Assembly (NCBI GenBank): GCA_030704615.1
Contig: CM060734.1
Location: forward strand, 55,818,042-55,878,041
Source of the DNA: Takakia lepidozioides
Lineage: Eukaryota; Streptophyta; Takakiopsida; Takakiales; Takakiaceae
Direction: 5' to 3'
DNA length: 60,000 bases
Part shown: positions 43,480-56,607 of the stretch, one piece after another
Layout of the letters: every line of letters begins with the position of its first letter
Position numbering within the stretch: the first letter of the stretch is position 1
Made by a program: the position numbers and the translations under genes
The notes under the pieces: generated by a model
The model's input: only the letters and a program-made list of their open reading frames with translations
What the model was told of the DNA's origin: nothing
Database searches by the model: none

Positions 43480-44282
43480 CTATATGGGAGCTTTAGAGCG
43501 GAGACAGCAAGGAGTGTTCAACAGTATGGCTGAACGAGATGTGGTGTCGTGGAGTGCAATGATTGCAGGATATACACAGCGGGCGCGAGATGGAGGCTTT
43601 GCAGACATATGAGCATCTTCTTCAACACATTTCAGCCTGTTTTCCCTGTTATTAGGATTCAAAGTCATCCCTAAATTTTCACGTTGAATTCTGCAAGTTA
43701 GCTCATCGTCAAAGCTGGATTTGTACGAGATGTCATTCTGAACACTGCCCTAGTGGACATGTATGCCAAATGTGGGTGCATTAAGGATGCGAAGGGAGTT
43801 TTCAACACTATGGCTGAACGAGATGTGGTGTCATGGAATGTGGGGGGAATGTAATGCTTGCAGGGTATGCACAACAGGGACATGGTATGGAGGCTTTGGA
43901 GACCTATGATCAAATATTGATGGGGGAAGGGATGAAGCCCAACCACATCACGTTGCAGCATACTGGTACTTCACAGCCATGACAGCTCTCTCAACCCCTC
44001 CATTTTTTTTTCTTTTGGTTTTTTTGGCGCTAGGAGAGAGCAGCAACTCTGCTGTCTCCTTCCCCTTGCTTATGCCGATTGTTAAAGGGGAAATTGTCAT
44101 TCTGAACTCTGCCTTGGTGGACATGTATGGCAAATGTGGGTGCAGCAAGCCTGAAGTGAAGGGAAAGTTTGACAATATGGCTGAACGAGATGTGGTAAGG
44201 TATGTGCAGCATGGGTATGGGATTAAGGCTTTGGAAACATAAGAGCAAATGATGTGGGAAGGGATGAAGCCAGACCATGCCG
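43480..44282 (+). pseudogene. PPR gene pieces, three copies
   Basis: Three consecutive stretches keep PPR motifs in shifting frames: GVFNSMAERDVVSWSAMIAG (43508-43570), IVKAGFVRDVILNTALVDMY with AKCGCIKDAKGVF (43705-43860), and ALVDMYGKCGCSKPE with NMAERDVV (44095-44200). ERDVVSWSAMIAGY is the signature of plant PLS-type PPR proteins. The stretches overlap in content and look like tandem copies of one repeat, not successive repeats of one protein. Stops and deletions break all of them. The fragments at 35.3-35.7 kb are the closest relatives in the window. Confidence 0.85.
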
Positions 44283-44344
44283 TCATATTCATTTGTTTTT
44301 ATAATATGCATGTTTTGTACTGTCAAATGCTTCTATTTGCTGGA

Positions 44345-44680
44345 GCAGTAAGAAGCAACCAACAATTGTTTTGTCTACAACGAAGGCTGAGTACATGGCT
44401 GCAACTCATGCTACAAAGGAGGCGATTTGGCTTCGCAAATTGCTTCTGGATATTGGTTATCCTCAAAAGGGTCGCATGACTATTTTTTGTGATAATCAAA
44501 GTTGCATTTACGAAGAATCCAACGTTCCATGCACGAACTAAACACATTAAGATTCAACATCACTTTGTGCGTGAGAAGGTTGAGGGAGGAGAAATGGACC
44601 TGGTGTTCTGGAGTACTGACAGTATGATTGCAGATATTTTGACCAAGGGTCTTACTCGCGAAAAGCATTCACAGAGATGA
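44345..44680 (+). pseudogene. Ty1/copia RNase H C-terminus
   Basis: SKKQPTIVLSTTKAEYMAA, AIWLRKLLLDIGY and IFCDNQSCI in one frame, then after a +1 shift near 44505 TKHIKIQHHFVREKV and STDSMIADILTKGL. These are the standard RNase H end motifs of copia pol. The stop is at 44678. Reverse transcriptase, integrase and gag are absent here. The gag fragment at 19.3 kb could be from the same family but is 25 kb away. Confidence 0.93.
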
Positions 44681-44732
44681 TGGGGGTTGTTAACTTCCAA
44701 TCTTAGTAACGGATGTTTTCGTTGAGTAGGAG

Positions 44733-45059
44733 TGTTAGAATTAGGATGGATGAAATTTTGGGTTCAACTCATTATCTGTTAGATATTCTAGATGCCTAGA
44801 ATAGATGCGGCTTAGAATAGATGCGGCTTAGAATAGCTATTGGATATACTAGATACTTAGAATAGCTATTAGGTAAGCCTTGAGGGAATAGACATCTCTG
44901 GGTGGGAGGTGGGTATTGGGCTCAGGGGAGAGTAAAACTATCTTTGAATCTTTGTGTCTTTGTGCATACCTCTATGGTTGGGAAGAGAGCTCCTTTGTAA
45001 TAGAGTCATGTATTGTTTCATCCCTGCATCTTCAGAAGTATGTGTGTGTTTTCTTGACA
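44733..45059 (+). repeat. Copia 3' LTR (327 bp)
   Basis: GAGTAGGAG just before it is the polypurine tract. The LTR begins TGTTAGAATTAGG and ends TTCTTGACA, a typical copia TG...CA pair. The middle has GATGCGGCTTAGAATA repeated twice. It ends two bases before the second oxidase block begins. Confidence 0.82.
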
Positions 45060-45614
45060 GCTATTGCACAGTGTGACACTCCGGTGGTATGGGGATCAAA
45101 TCCTTCTACTAATCTTGTCATGTGTTCTATCATCTATGGTTTCGCGGCGTGTCATGTATACTTCATGGGGTACACCGAAATATGAGAGGCTCAAAGTGCA
45201 GACTATCACAAGTTTGAAACATATAGCAATGGCCCAGTGCTTTGGCATCTGTAGGTCTGGGGTTCAACCCCCTGTGGGCTCCTCTGCCTTGGGCTGGGGT
45301 TCTGAGGGGCTTAATTATGCCCCTCAACAAGGGCTGCAGCTGGTCCCTTCCAAAAGACTTGAAAAAATTGAAGTAATTAATAGTTTTGGATCCGAGTGAG
45401 CATTTTTGCTATACTAGACTAGATGTACACCCCAGTGAGGAAGATGGAGTGTGTGGATCCGAGCTGAATCGAGATGGTGGATCGAGAGTTTGAGATTCGG
45501 TTTGATGGTCACACGGATCGCGCAGTTGAGAATTAGACTGGGTTGTCGAGATGGCAACATTCGATCCGGGCGCCATCGCAGAGAGTAGATGTTGCAGTGC
45601 AGACTGCAAGAATG

Positions 45615-48000
45615 TCACTTCTGGATGAGCATTGGGCGCATCATGATATTGTCTTCGTGATCGAGAAGGTGGCAATGCCACATGTAGCCAGGCAGTAGTA
45701 GTTGGATCGAACGGGAACGGACCTCCATCTTGTGATGTGAAGCGAATGAGAAACCTGGTCACGTTTCCAGGCCAGGCCATTGCAGTATCCTTCCACCCCA
45801 AGGAGTCATCGTCTGGGGGCCTCACCGGCCCAATGTAGCAACTGCTGTTGGTGTTCACATCAGAGGAGTTGTTCAAAACGCAGGTCTTGTTGAGGAACGA
45901 GGTTACGTTGTAAGATTGCTGGTTAAGGATTTGGAATCTGACGAGATGTATGTGGATGGGGTGGCCAACCCCGTTCGTTGCAGCGTTTACAATTTCCCAT
46001 ATCTCAGTTGCGTTCTCTCTGGGTAGCTCAGTGGCAGGGGAGTTCCAAGTGCGATTATCCAGCAACAATGAAGTTGCGATGCCGCCTTGATCGATTTCCA
46101 GGAGAGTCAGTTGTCGGATGACGGACACATCGCTCACTGACACCTCTACCGGGTCCCGCAATACCTCAGGAATTGAACTGTTGTCTGTCCGCACGTCCTC
46201 TACCACTCGAAACTGCATCACTGGCAGAACCTGAGACATCCAGTTTACAGTTGATTGTAAAACAACCATTTACAATTCTACAACAGATCTAGTTTAATAT
46301 GGATTTATGAACGTCTGAAGGTAGCTCTTATATACCTGTATGGCGCCAATATCTGGAGTTCCGTAGGGAAAAGGAACCGGGCCCGTGTTGTTGAGGATGA
46401 CATCAGTATTAGGTTGCAGAATCGAGAAATCGACGATCAGATCGGCTCTCTCAGCTGGGGAGATTCGAACTTCCCTCTGTTGGATTGGCGCGTCGAGAAA
46501 CCCACCATCGGTGCCGATCCTCGTGAAATTCAACCCTGAACTATTAAAAGAGAGAACGAGGGTCCTGGAGTTCGCCCCATTCACGAATCTTAGCCTGTAT
46601 TTGCGAGCAGAGACATTCAAATACGGCCAAACCTTCCCGTTAACAACAATAGTGTCCCCCACATATTCAGGGCACCAGTTGGGGTGAACATCTGGGAGTT
46701 GTCCAACATTCGGAAAATTGATGGAGCCGTTGGGGAAAAATTGCTTGTCTTGCAAGATCAGTACGATATCAAACTCTCCCGAAGGCAGATTCAGAGCTTG
46801 TTCAGTAGCATTATCACCTTGGACGATGTAAGCTCCTGCAAGACCAGCAGCCACATTGAGCCTGGTAATTCCGACAGTGTGATCGTGATACCACAATAAT
46901 GAAGGTCTCAGTGAATTCGGATAGGTGTAATTCTGTGTAACCCATTTGGGACCTGTTTCTCCTGTGCTGGTGATCCAGGCATTGGGATGTCCATCCGAGG
47001 CACTGTCACACTCCATCCCATGCAAATGTGTCACAATAGGCACTCCACCATTCTCTGGGTTCGCCCAGTCGAGGCTCCGGTCGACGGTGAATATATGATC
47101 TCCCTCGATGTGATTTTCCCATAGGATTGTAACTGGTACATCCATCGTTGCCATCAAAGTCGGCCCGGGATACATCGCAGTGTCACTGCTTGTCCCATAT
47201 GCATACAGCTGAGTCTCATTAAGATCTCGGTGTAGTTTCTGCAGTTTTTCAAGTGCACGCAATTCAAGCAACTGCAGCACTATAGGAGGATTTGAAAAAT
47301 CAAGTATGCATGGCTCATACGAGTCCTCATCCTACCAGACCTTGTCCTGTATTCATGTGGCCAGGTACTTAAGAGGGTGAGGATGGATCGTGACCGAGAT
47401 TCAATGGTACTTGTAAACATCTATTGAAACAGATCATTCCTGAAAACAGGGCTCCAATGCGGCACCCCTAGAACTGATATAATTATATATGTCAAGCCTG
47501 ATAAATCGTTAGATGGTATCATGTGGCCCGGAGTCCACAGAAATTGATATTTTCTGGGAGTCTCAATCCACGCCCTGAACTATAAGTGTCTAGACGTCAA
47601 AGTCCTCGCTTGATCAAGGTAGTGACTGCCTCGGTGACGGGTTGATTTCATACGCACAGAGATCTAACCACATACACATTATAGATCTGTACAACTTGAG
47701 GATAGAAAATGCATACTGTGTACTTACCTGTAGTATTGCATAAGTTCCTAATGTAAGCCCGCTGCCGTTCGTAAGATCAATAGTCGGAAGAATTGGCAGA
47801 GCATCGACGTATTTTGTGAGGTTTGGAGAGGCGCTGAGCTCGAAGCAAACTGATGACGCGTTGTATTCTGCTGTTGTTTGTGCTGCTGTGCTCACTGATT
47901 TGAAACCCAACCACAGAATTCCGTAAACGATGAACGTCGTGAGCATGTCCTGAACACCGCATATCCTGCCCCTCGTCATTGCCACCATCTTTCTGCCCAT
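45615..48000 (-). pseudogene. LPR1-like multicopper oxidase, copy B, frameshifted before the last copper motif
   Basis: Same three-exon layout as copy A with identical exon 1 and 2 lengths: 48000-47728, 47271-46336, and exon 3 from 46230. The splice signals are conserved. The HLHG, WYHDHT and HPIHIH motifs are intact. Near 45691-45700 the sequence is one base longer than copy A, so after FPFDPTT the frame shifts. The [13 protein letters not shown] motif, which supplies ligands to the type 1 and trinuclear copper sites, is still present in DNA but out of frame. The shifted frame runs on to a stop at 45409, giving about 70 foreign residues. Only about 20 residues differ from copy A elsewhere by eye, so the break is recent or a sequencing error. 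As read, an active enzyme is not expected. Confidence 0.88.
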
Positions 48001-48237
48001 AATTTACAACCAAGGTTCAAATGTTTGACATCAATACAATCAAAAATCCAGAAGGACAAACTAAAAGAAAGAAATACTAGCTCGAAGAGTGAGCTCCCGA
48101 AAATTTATTTCACATATTGCACACATTATCGCATGGATCAACTCTCTGCGATGGTGGATAGTTGTCATCTACTTTGAATTACACCTACTTAATGCAGGTT
48201 ATTAGTTTGAGAAACATAACACGTTCCAGGATGGATG

Positions 48238-48496
48238 TCACAATACAAACACTAAATTGCCCCTTACGAACTTTCTTAAGCGGTTGTTGAATGCCCTAGC
48301 ATAAGACTTGCTGCCCAAAGCTTCAGAGCGACTCTTGAGGATCAAAGGGTCCAAATCAGCAGCTCCAGCAAACTCAAGAGTGTCCATTGCAGTAATGTCG
48401 AGGAGGATTGCAGAACAGCCCCAAAACAGTTCAAAGCCTGTAAACACTAGAACAACAGACTCAGATGGATTCTCCAGCATATATGGTTACAGTTAG
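48238..48496 (-). other. Conserved coding-like relic upstream of oxidase B
   Basis: An 80-codon minus-strand frame, LENPSESVVLVFTGFELFWG then CSAILLDITAMDTLEFAGAA and DPLILKSRSEALGSKSYARA. Copy A has the same DNA with a one-base difference that breaks the frame. Hydrophobic segment in the middle; no family recognised. It may be a gene fragment carried with the duplication. Confidence 0.4.
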
Positions 48497-49733
48497 AACA
48501 GGGAAATGGGTTATTGCAAATTTGTGACTAGAAGGTCAAGCAAATGTTTTTGTAGTCTGGACAGAATTAGAAGTCGGGAAGTATTATTTCTTCCCGCTCA
48601 ATATGATCTCCATCTTGTCGACGTTGTTTGGATAACAAGAAAAGAGTGCATGCATGCAAATCCTATACCAGCGACAGTGGCCCCAGTTTTCCTTGGACAC
48701 ATAGATTGGCCCCAGCTGCAGCTGGCGAGCTTCCACCACCCTCTTCCAGCAAGGGATTTACGTGCGATTTCTGGAATGCCTGCCGGTCAGCGGCCCCTGC
48801 TTTCACGTTTGTGCGGCTACCTGCTCTGACAGTTCCTGCCTTCCCTGATCTTCTAGGGGTCTGGACTCTGGACAACGAAATAGAAACGACTGAAGCGGAT
48901 AGAGGAAACAAACCACTGAAGGAGTTGAAATTATGATAGTCAAACACAGGAAAGTGTACCTTATCTAGAGATATGTCAAACAGTGTGCAGTGCACACACG
49001 GACAGACACAAAGATAAGTAGAATGTGAGAGGCAAGCTCTCGTCCCAGAGAGACGAAGGACTAAACTCTAGAATATTAATACTGGTGGACTTGCCACAAC
49101 TATATTAGTATACTAACTACCACTCTTGTTTCTTAAAGCAAATTTGCAGGGAAACAGAAGATTACTGACAGAGCTTAGCTACTTGATTACGACAAAGACG
49201 GCTTCATTTGGCACGCCCCCAACACGACATGCCAGCCTACCTTCCCTACCACATGCAAACATCACCTTAATCTGGTAGGCCATCAACCAAAACCCACCAG
49301 TATTTGTTGGTGATCTTGAGTCATCGCCTGGAGGAACCAGTTTCCTTATGAAGGCACACTGGACACTAAGATTGAGCTGCTCTTTGTGAGGAGCTTATCC
49401 TGCAAATTCTTTGGACCTACCGAGCTCTAACAAGATTACGATGCCTCATGTAACCAAGCGCACTGTGCCTTTGAGCCAAATGCATTGTGCACATTTGTTG
49501 ACAGCAGCATCCAATCGAATTTTTTTGGAGGAGGAAGAATTCAGCCCTCTAGAAATCTTTGGCGCCAATTGCTGTGGGCCTATGACATAGTAAATGACAA
49601 CTAATATAAGTTTCGGATGAAAATGTCAAAAATTCCCTCGTAAAATCTAACTTACTTTGGATGGAAATCAACAATATTATGTAAAGGCTGCAGCAAAAGA
49701 CAAGGGTGTTATACCAGGGCCACAGGCCAAATA

Positions 49734-50803
49734 CGTCCGAGGAACGCAGCTCCCATAACAGGGGGCCTTGGTTGTCATACCGTCCCTAGACTGGCGCTCC
49801 TGCTTCTAGGCAACCGAGTTCTCCAATGCTTAGAGAACTGCGTTATGGAGCGAAACGGAACATACGTTGTGGGAAGCGCGCACCAGATCGTAGAGGTCAT
49901 TTTCACGTGTGTTGTGGGCCGTTGGATTACCCAGAATGTTAGGCCGTTAGATTATATACCATCTCCATCGCTCATGGTTTGCCACATGTTCACCACATCG
50001 TGGGAGGGTAGCCTGTGTGGCCGCCGTCGGCAACCCTTTAAGGCATATTCTATTTCGGCCAATAGCACCTCGTTAATCCTGGGGCAATTCATGGGGCGCT
50101 TGCAGCTGCCCAATGCAACCTGGCTCCTACTCTATGCCAGCAGTACTCGAACCTCCTCAACTCCTAGCAGCAAAGGTCAGAGGTGATAAACATCAAATTC
50201 ATCAGTACAAAAGATCCAGAACGAAACGCTTTCCGTCTCACAAATACGAAGCTAGTCTAGAGTGAATCCACACATGGATGTTTGGGAATGAATCAAGATG
50301 AAAGAATGAGAAATCACATCATCAGACTCTCCTTCACTTCTCTAAACAAAGACAAAAATAGATAGGAGTTGGCAAGTTAAAGTTTGTGGAACTCCAAGGT
50401 ACAACAGTTAAGGATGCAGTTGGTGGAATCCATAGTCATGGTGTGATCTCAAGAGAGGGAAATCCTTGAAACAGTCAAACCCCAGCAAACAAACATCTTT
50501 CTGCACGTAATCTGCAGGAGTTTTTCTGTGAAACCATGTTCACAGACTTTAATACATATAAAGAGGGCATTCACATCCCGTTACAGATCAAAAGGCCCCA
50601 GTCACAAGGTGTGGTCTAAGTTGTTGTGTCCCACGCTCAAATCTCAAAAGGTGGTCTTCAAAAGGCAATTAACTAAAAATCCCATGAACTCATCAGAGGG
50701 ATAGCCAGTGGTACATCTGCCAAAATGTCTTACACAATTCAGGAGGCTAACATGTACAGAAACCAAGCCATATACAGATCTACACCTTACACGTCATGCC
50801 GTA
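49734..50803. other. Spacer and synaptotagmin 3' flank
   Basis: No gene recognised in 49734-50500; the forward frame at 49845-50186 has no known domain. The part nearest 50803 must contain the synaptotagmin 3' UTR (minus strand). Confidence 0.5.
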
Positions 50804-53800
50804 TTACCCAGTGGTCCTCCATTGCAACTCCACCTGTATCTTCCCGTTCTTCGAATCAATCAACTGGTACGTCTCATTGATCCTTTTGTTGGTAACCACA
50901 TCTGCAAGGCTTATGTCCACATATCCCAAGGATTCCTGTTCGCAACAGATGCTCAAAATCAGAAAAAGATGAAATGTTTGCTTGCAATGCCTTTCCTCTA
51001 AGCAAATGCGATAACAATACATTGCGAGCTAACTTTATATTCCATGTTGAAAATGAATAAATTCACATTCACATTTGCAATTTCATGAGGTTCTCAATCC
51101 TAAGGACTCCCAATAATCCACAATTTTACCCAACAAAAACCAAAATCTGCTATCTCATGTACACGATGCCCTATACAACTCTAGCTTCTCTGTTCACTTT
51201 CACCCTTATTTGTGTTGAGTGTAGGTCTGTGCTTTCATCCTCAACCAGCACTTCTTCCCACTGTAAGAAATACTAATGAAAGTAGGAGAAAAGAGGGTGA
51301 CGTTACCTTGAAGTGCATATGCAAGCCCAAACTCTTACTCATGACCTCGACATGGAGACGGTGGTTGACGGGAGGCTCATCAAGCTCAAATCTGAACTCC
51401 TCTTCCCAGCGTGGATCCCTGTTCTTTTTAATGTGCTGCTTGACGCACCCATTCAAAATGATCCCACACATCCTTAATCAGAAGACCTGGAAGTAGTGAG
51501 CTCCAGAAGCTCTCATATTCTCCCTTTCTATATGACAATGAAACATGCTAGAAATAGCTCTACAAATTACAGGGTTAGGTGTTTGTCAGTCATATGGGGG
51601 GGAAGGAATCATCTTCTTCATTAACTTCCAAATATCCCTACACAAAATCCTGAAGGAAGGGTTCAACAATAGATGCACAGTAGCATACCTTTGACTTTTT
51701 CTCCTCGCCTCCAAACACAACTCGGACGTAAGGATTGGTGTGATGTTTGCCCTCCACATCTTCAGCCTCGTGCACTATCACCACCAACAGCCCTCCCCCC
51801 TCGGGTGTACCATCTGGCGCACTCTCCACCCCATTTGCTCCCACTTCCTCCTCAATACCAGCACCTGTCTCATCCTGCTTGTCACCAGAAGTCTGGGTGA
51901 GTAAGACGCAGCATAATTCTTCACTCTACATCAGATTAAAAGTCTCGCCCAACCTCTGTCGATGTATGTGACACATCATACATGCCACACATCAGAAGTC
52001 TCTGAAATGATTACCTATGACATCAGCCATGAAATCTCCAAGTCCTCACTGACATGGAATGTCTAATTGAACAAGGAAACAATAAAGCTCATTAATGTGT
52101 CTTCAACTTTAGCAAATATGTTGTGTGCAAACTCATGACAGTACCTCCCTAAAAGGCTTGTACATCAATTCAACCGTGATCTCGCCCCAATCTTTCTTGT
52201 TGCGGTCGTCATTGGGGTCCATATTCTTGAGCAGGCGCAAGTTGTATGTCTTAGGCTCTAACTCCATTAATTCCTTGAGAGGCACCACCTGCATCCCCAT
52301 CTTCTCGTGCGCCCCTATCTGCACTCAAACCCCAATTTCATTTCTATCAGCTTGAGTGGGAATGTTTGCGCAGTGAGAAACAGAGACGGTGAAAGCGGGT
52401 ATTGTTCATATCCTCGCAAGAATAACAGAGAAGAAAAATTGAACAACATTATGCACACATGGGTAGTGGGGGTGTGGGGTGTGGGGGGGGGGTTAAGAGA
52501 CCTTCTCCCAGTCGTAAACATGGAACTCGATTGATTGAGATTTGGGGTCCTGAACAAGAAACTTGAAAGTCTCATTCCATTCAGGATTAAGAGTGTTCAT
52601 TTTGGTGCGGCTTGTCTTGGAAAGAAGTGTATTCACGAGCTGCAACTTAACATAGGGGTCAGACTTCCCCATGACATCCTTGTTGGTCAGGTTTTTTCCT
52701 CGGAGAACTTTCACTTGCAGCATGCCCACTGGCCTCTTTACTGCACTGTAAAGGACAACACGGTATGGCAATATGAGGACATGCAATGGAGTAACATGTC
52801 ATTGAAGTCAAGCAGACTTACAAACCTACATATAGTTGAAAACAAATTTAGTCTTGCAAGATAGGGCGTACAATCTTTCATTCTTTGCATGTACATAAGG
52901 TGCAGCTATTGCAGCTCACATGCATGGACATTAAGCAAAATTCACAATTACGTTGGTTCCATGCCCTGTGACTGAATTCAAATCTTACGATGGACACGAA
53001 CCAAGAAACCAAGCCTTGTTGGATAAGTTACATGAGGCTTGCAGTGTCATTGACAGTCTATTAATTAAAATCTTTGGAGTTTCCAGATTTCCATCAGTTC
53101 CACACACAACCAATAACCAAAGAAAAGTTCCAAGTACTCGCTACAAGTTCCTACACAATACAGACAACATTTTCATTAATGCAGGAAACAAGGTCCAATT
53201 CTCCGAAAATTACCTGGGATCATCAATTACTGGAATTTCTAGTGTTTTGGGCCACATATACATATGGGCAACCTGCTCCTTGATGAGATTCTGCATGCAC
53301 CAACCAAACGATAATCAGTCAGACCAGGGAAAAATCTCACTCGTCGTAACTTACCTCTAGGATAACAAGCTGCATAACATGCCCATCCATCCGAACAATG
53401 TCTCACCACTTCCCACAAATATCCAGACATCATACTGGTCAATAAGCAAAACCACAGACACTGAACTTCCAAACGCAAGTGCTACACAAGAGCTAGTGCT
53501 TGCCAGCATGCTGTGACACATGCGGAACTTCAGGCTGCTACAACCTGAATGGCAGCACACAGGCAATCTTCCTATAGTGAGTACCCTCCTTCCATCAAAG
53601 CAACAGGCTGCTACCTCACTTGGCTTCAAACAGTCATACTGCACACTGACCATCCAGTATATGTACTTACTAACATCATTACATACTTTACGTGTATAAG
53701 CTTAAACTTTCAACCTGCTGGTATCAACTTGTTTATTGAATGCACAGAACCACCCGACAACTGAGTCTTGAGTTTTGCAACAGGCCCACTTGAAGGTGAA

Positions 53801-56607
53801 AATTTACTCAATATTCAGACCACATACCTGGACAATGCCATACAACCCAGGAATCGCCATGATGTCTCCCCCTAAAAGCTTCAACCCAAAGTCTACATGG
53901 GGCTGCAGCACAAGGGAGCAGGACACACCATTACATATGTTTAAGGAGAGTAACATCAAACAGCCACATTGAACATTACCTAAATGGACAGTGCATTTTA
54001 AGAGAGAATTTATAAGTGTCTTTTGAAGCACCTTCCTTCAGCAAACTTTGTTACAACCCATAATCAATCTTAGAAGCTCGCTGTCAAACAAGGCACTCAT
54101 AAATTGCTTCCTTGCATACAATTAAGCTGTTCCCGCCATATTCCAATGCATAACCTTCATCACCAAAATACACACCTTCCTGTCTTTCCCTCTCTCAACA
54201 ACAGATCCTCCATACCTTTTCCATCAAAGAAACAATAATCTTGGAGAAGCAGGGGAAAACTGGAATCAAAGGCTTTAATGTAACTCGCGCTGTTGCAAAT
54301 ACTTGCACATCCACCAACTGCACCCACTCACCCCAAAGAGTGCAACACAGATGATAATGATACTGTAATCATCTTATGCTGCTTGCATTAGGCTCTGAAT
54401 GAGCAATGTTTTGTGCATGTGGGTGAGAGAGAGAGAGACAGAGAGCTTCAGGAAAGCATCTTAAGAGGAACACTACCGTAGGAGTCACAGCGAGAGGAAA
54501 ATACATGTACAAACCTGCAAAGTTGCTTTCATTCCAAAGGCTTTCACAGCTAGAATGATGTTGGGGTTCCCTGCAAACTTAAACGAGGGCTCAAGAATCA
54601 TCTCTTTCTCCTGTGTGTCATAGACTTTCATGCCTGCCATCCAAACATATACCACATTTAGACATACAGAGTAAAATTGACAAACAGTTTTAAAATGAAG
54701 CAACCAATCATATCTCAGTAGTTACATAAACTAAGTACTACCCTGTGGACTCTGCATAACATCCATGAAGGACCAATACTTGTAAATGGCCCAAACATGC
54801 AAGCATCATAAAGTTATGAGAACTATCTGCCAAGCACACATAATTTGCAAAAGTTCTTGCAGATGATAGACAAACTTTACAAGCATGTTCAAGCCAAGAA
54901 TTCTCGAGCAGAGAAAGGATGCAGACTAGATTATCAGAAGCCACACGAACCATTGTCAGCACTGCCAATTGATAAATGATTCAAAGGGCAAAAAAGACAG
55001 TCACCTACCCACAAACGTCGGGGGAAGTGTGCCCAGAGTTAGCGACTCAAATTCAATTGAGTCCAGCTTGAATTTAGGGCCATAGTCATTAATGAAAGGT
55101 TGTGCCTGCTCCCGGATAATCTTGCAAATAGCCTGCCACCCACTAATGTCATTAACTACTGCCAATGCTTCACACAGACATAGGATGTACAGCAACACTT
55201 CAACCTAAACGTTAGTAATGAATGTGAAAGAACATTCCACAATCTGACAACACCACATCCAGCAGCCCAGGAAACCCAAAAAGGATAGATGGACGAAAAC
55301 CTTGTCAAGGTAGGGCCATAAATCTTTCAGAAACTTGTTTAACCAATCCACCTGTCATTCAGCCATTGACATCCAATCATCACACCCTCACATTAATGAG
55401 GGCAGTAATTTCAAGACCGAGCTAAATAAAAGCAGCACCTGACAATGATGCGTACATGGGCACATGATCGCTGTCTCCTGAACAAAACATGCAAATTGAA
55501 GTACATACAATCTTGTGCAGTGACACAATGGTGGCAGCCAAGGCTGCTATATGCACATTGTCTCAACCACCTTCAAGCAAGCCTTCTAGGGTCACTTGGG
55601 ACTACTCACCATGTGGAGTCAAAACCAAACTATTCAAACTAAAGATCCACAATTCGGTTTTGGTTCAGTACCCGTTCATAATCAGGATTCTTGACCCAAA
55701 GAGGGATCTCAGGTATCAAGTCGCGAAGCGACTCTGAATCCAACTCTGCCAATGGCCTTATGATGGGTTCCTGCACACCAGCCCACCAATTCCTCCCTCA
55801 AGCTTCTGGTGTAATTCTGTATCCCCTATCATATCCACATACATACAGAATACATATATTAACTTGCAACAGGCTCGGCCAAGTTCCTTCACAAAATTAT
55901 ATCTGAAGAGACAATTATATAGACAAGGAGGACTATAACTATGTCCTAACCGGTCTGATTAAAGAACCCATTTCCCCTCAGTGGGAGTGCCACGTGGTAA
56001 CTATCAAGACACCATCATGGGGACTGAGAACACTTGCCTTCAAAGGAATTATCTCTAGCCTCTCCTAACTGCATGTAAGTGCTTTAATCCGGTGGTTCCT
56101 CAGACAATGGTTCTCGGTGAATGAAGATATGATCCATCCCATTAACCACAGCCTGTCCATAGAGGTCACAAGCAAATCTTGGGATTCTTGAGCTCAAAGA
56201 GAGATTTATATCGATATCTCTGGCATGCACCTCCAAAAAGTGCGTACAGCGGAAGAATTGTATGTCTGAATGAGACATTGCTGCCAGCATAAAAAGATCT
56301 CCACACAGTGCAACGCAACCGCGGCGTGGAATCCACGTAACTACAGATCCTTGGCGTTAATTTTGAAATTCTCAGGCACAAAAGGCCCAATGCGTGACTT
56401 TAAACCTAGAAAAAAACCCCGACTCACCAGAATAGCACATTCAGATGTGCATACAACAACACAATACTGGGAAAAGAGAGGGGGACTCAGAAGTACCTTG
56501 ACATCAGATGGCTGCAAGTAGATGAACATGAAGTAGCCCGCAACCACCCCCAAGCTGACTCCCCATGAGAACCCCACCAACCCTAGAACTGTGCTCACTA
56601 TACCCAT
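50804..56607 (-). CDS. Plant synaptotagmin (SMP plus two C2 domains), complete
   Basis: Thirteen exons join in frame to 546 residues (Arabidopsis SYT1: 541): 56607-56497, 55770-55672, 55351-55301, 55132-55009, 54633-54515, 54317-54216, 53902-53828, 53290-53214, 52745-52502, 52318-52145, 51892-51689, 51435-51307 and 50935-50804. Residues about 5-31 (STVLGLVGFSWGVSLGVVAG) form the N-terminal membrane anchor. About 60-250 are the lipid-binding SMP domain (PEIPLWVKNPDYER, KFKLDSIEFESLTLGTLPP, PHVDFGLKLLGGD). C2A (about 260-385) keeps Asp ligands in NKDVMGKSDPYV and VYDWEK; C2B (about 410-540) has AEDVEGKHHTNPYV, lacking some of them. Plant SYTs tether ER to plasma membrane and serve membrane repair and cold or salt tolerance. 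The start is the ATG directly before the anchor; an upstream in-frame ATG at 56662 would add 19 residues. Exon 11's acceptor could also lie at 51871. Confidence 0.95.

Larger units (their letters stand above)
45061..49733. repeat. Duplicated oxidase block, copy B
   Basis: Direct-orientation copy of 9132-13618. Besides point changes it carries about 240 bp at 48062-48300 and about 180 bp at 49081-49262 that copy A lacks, and lacks about 125 bp near 13310-13432 of copy A. The left edge meets a copia LTR and the right edge fades near 49733. Confidence 0.95.
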
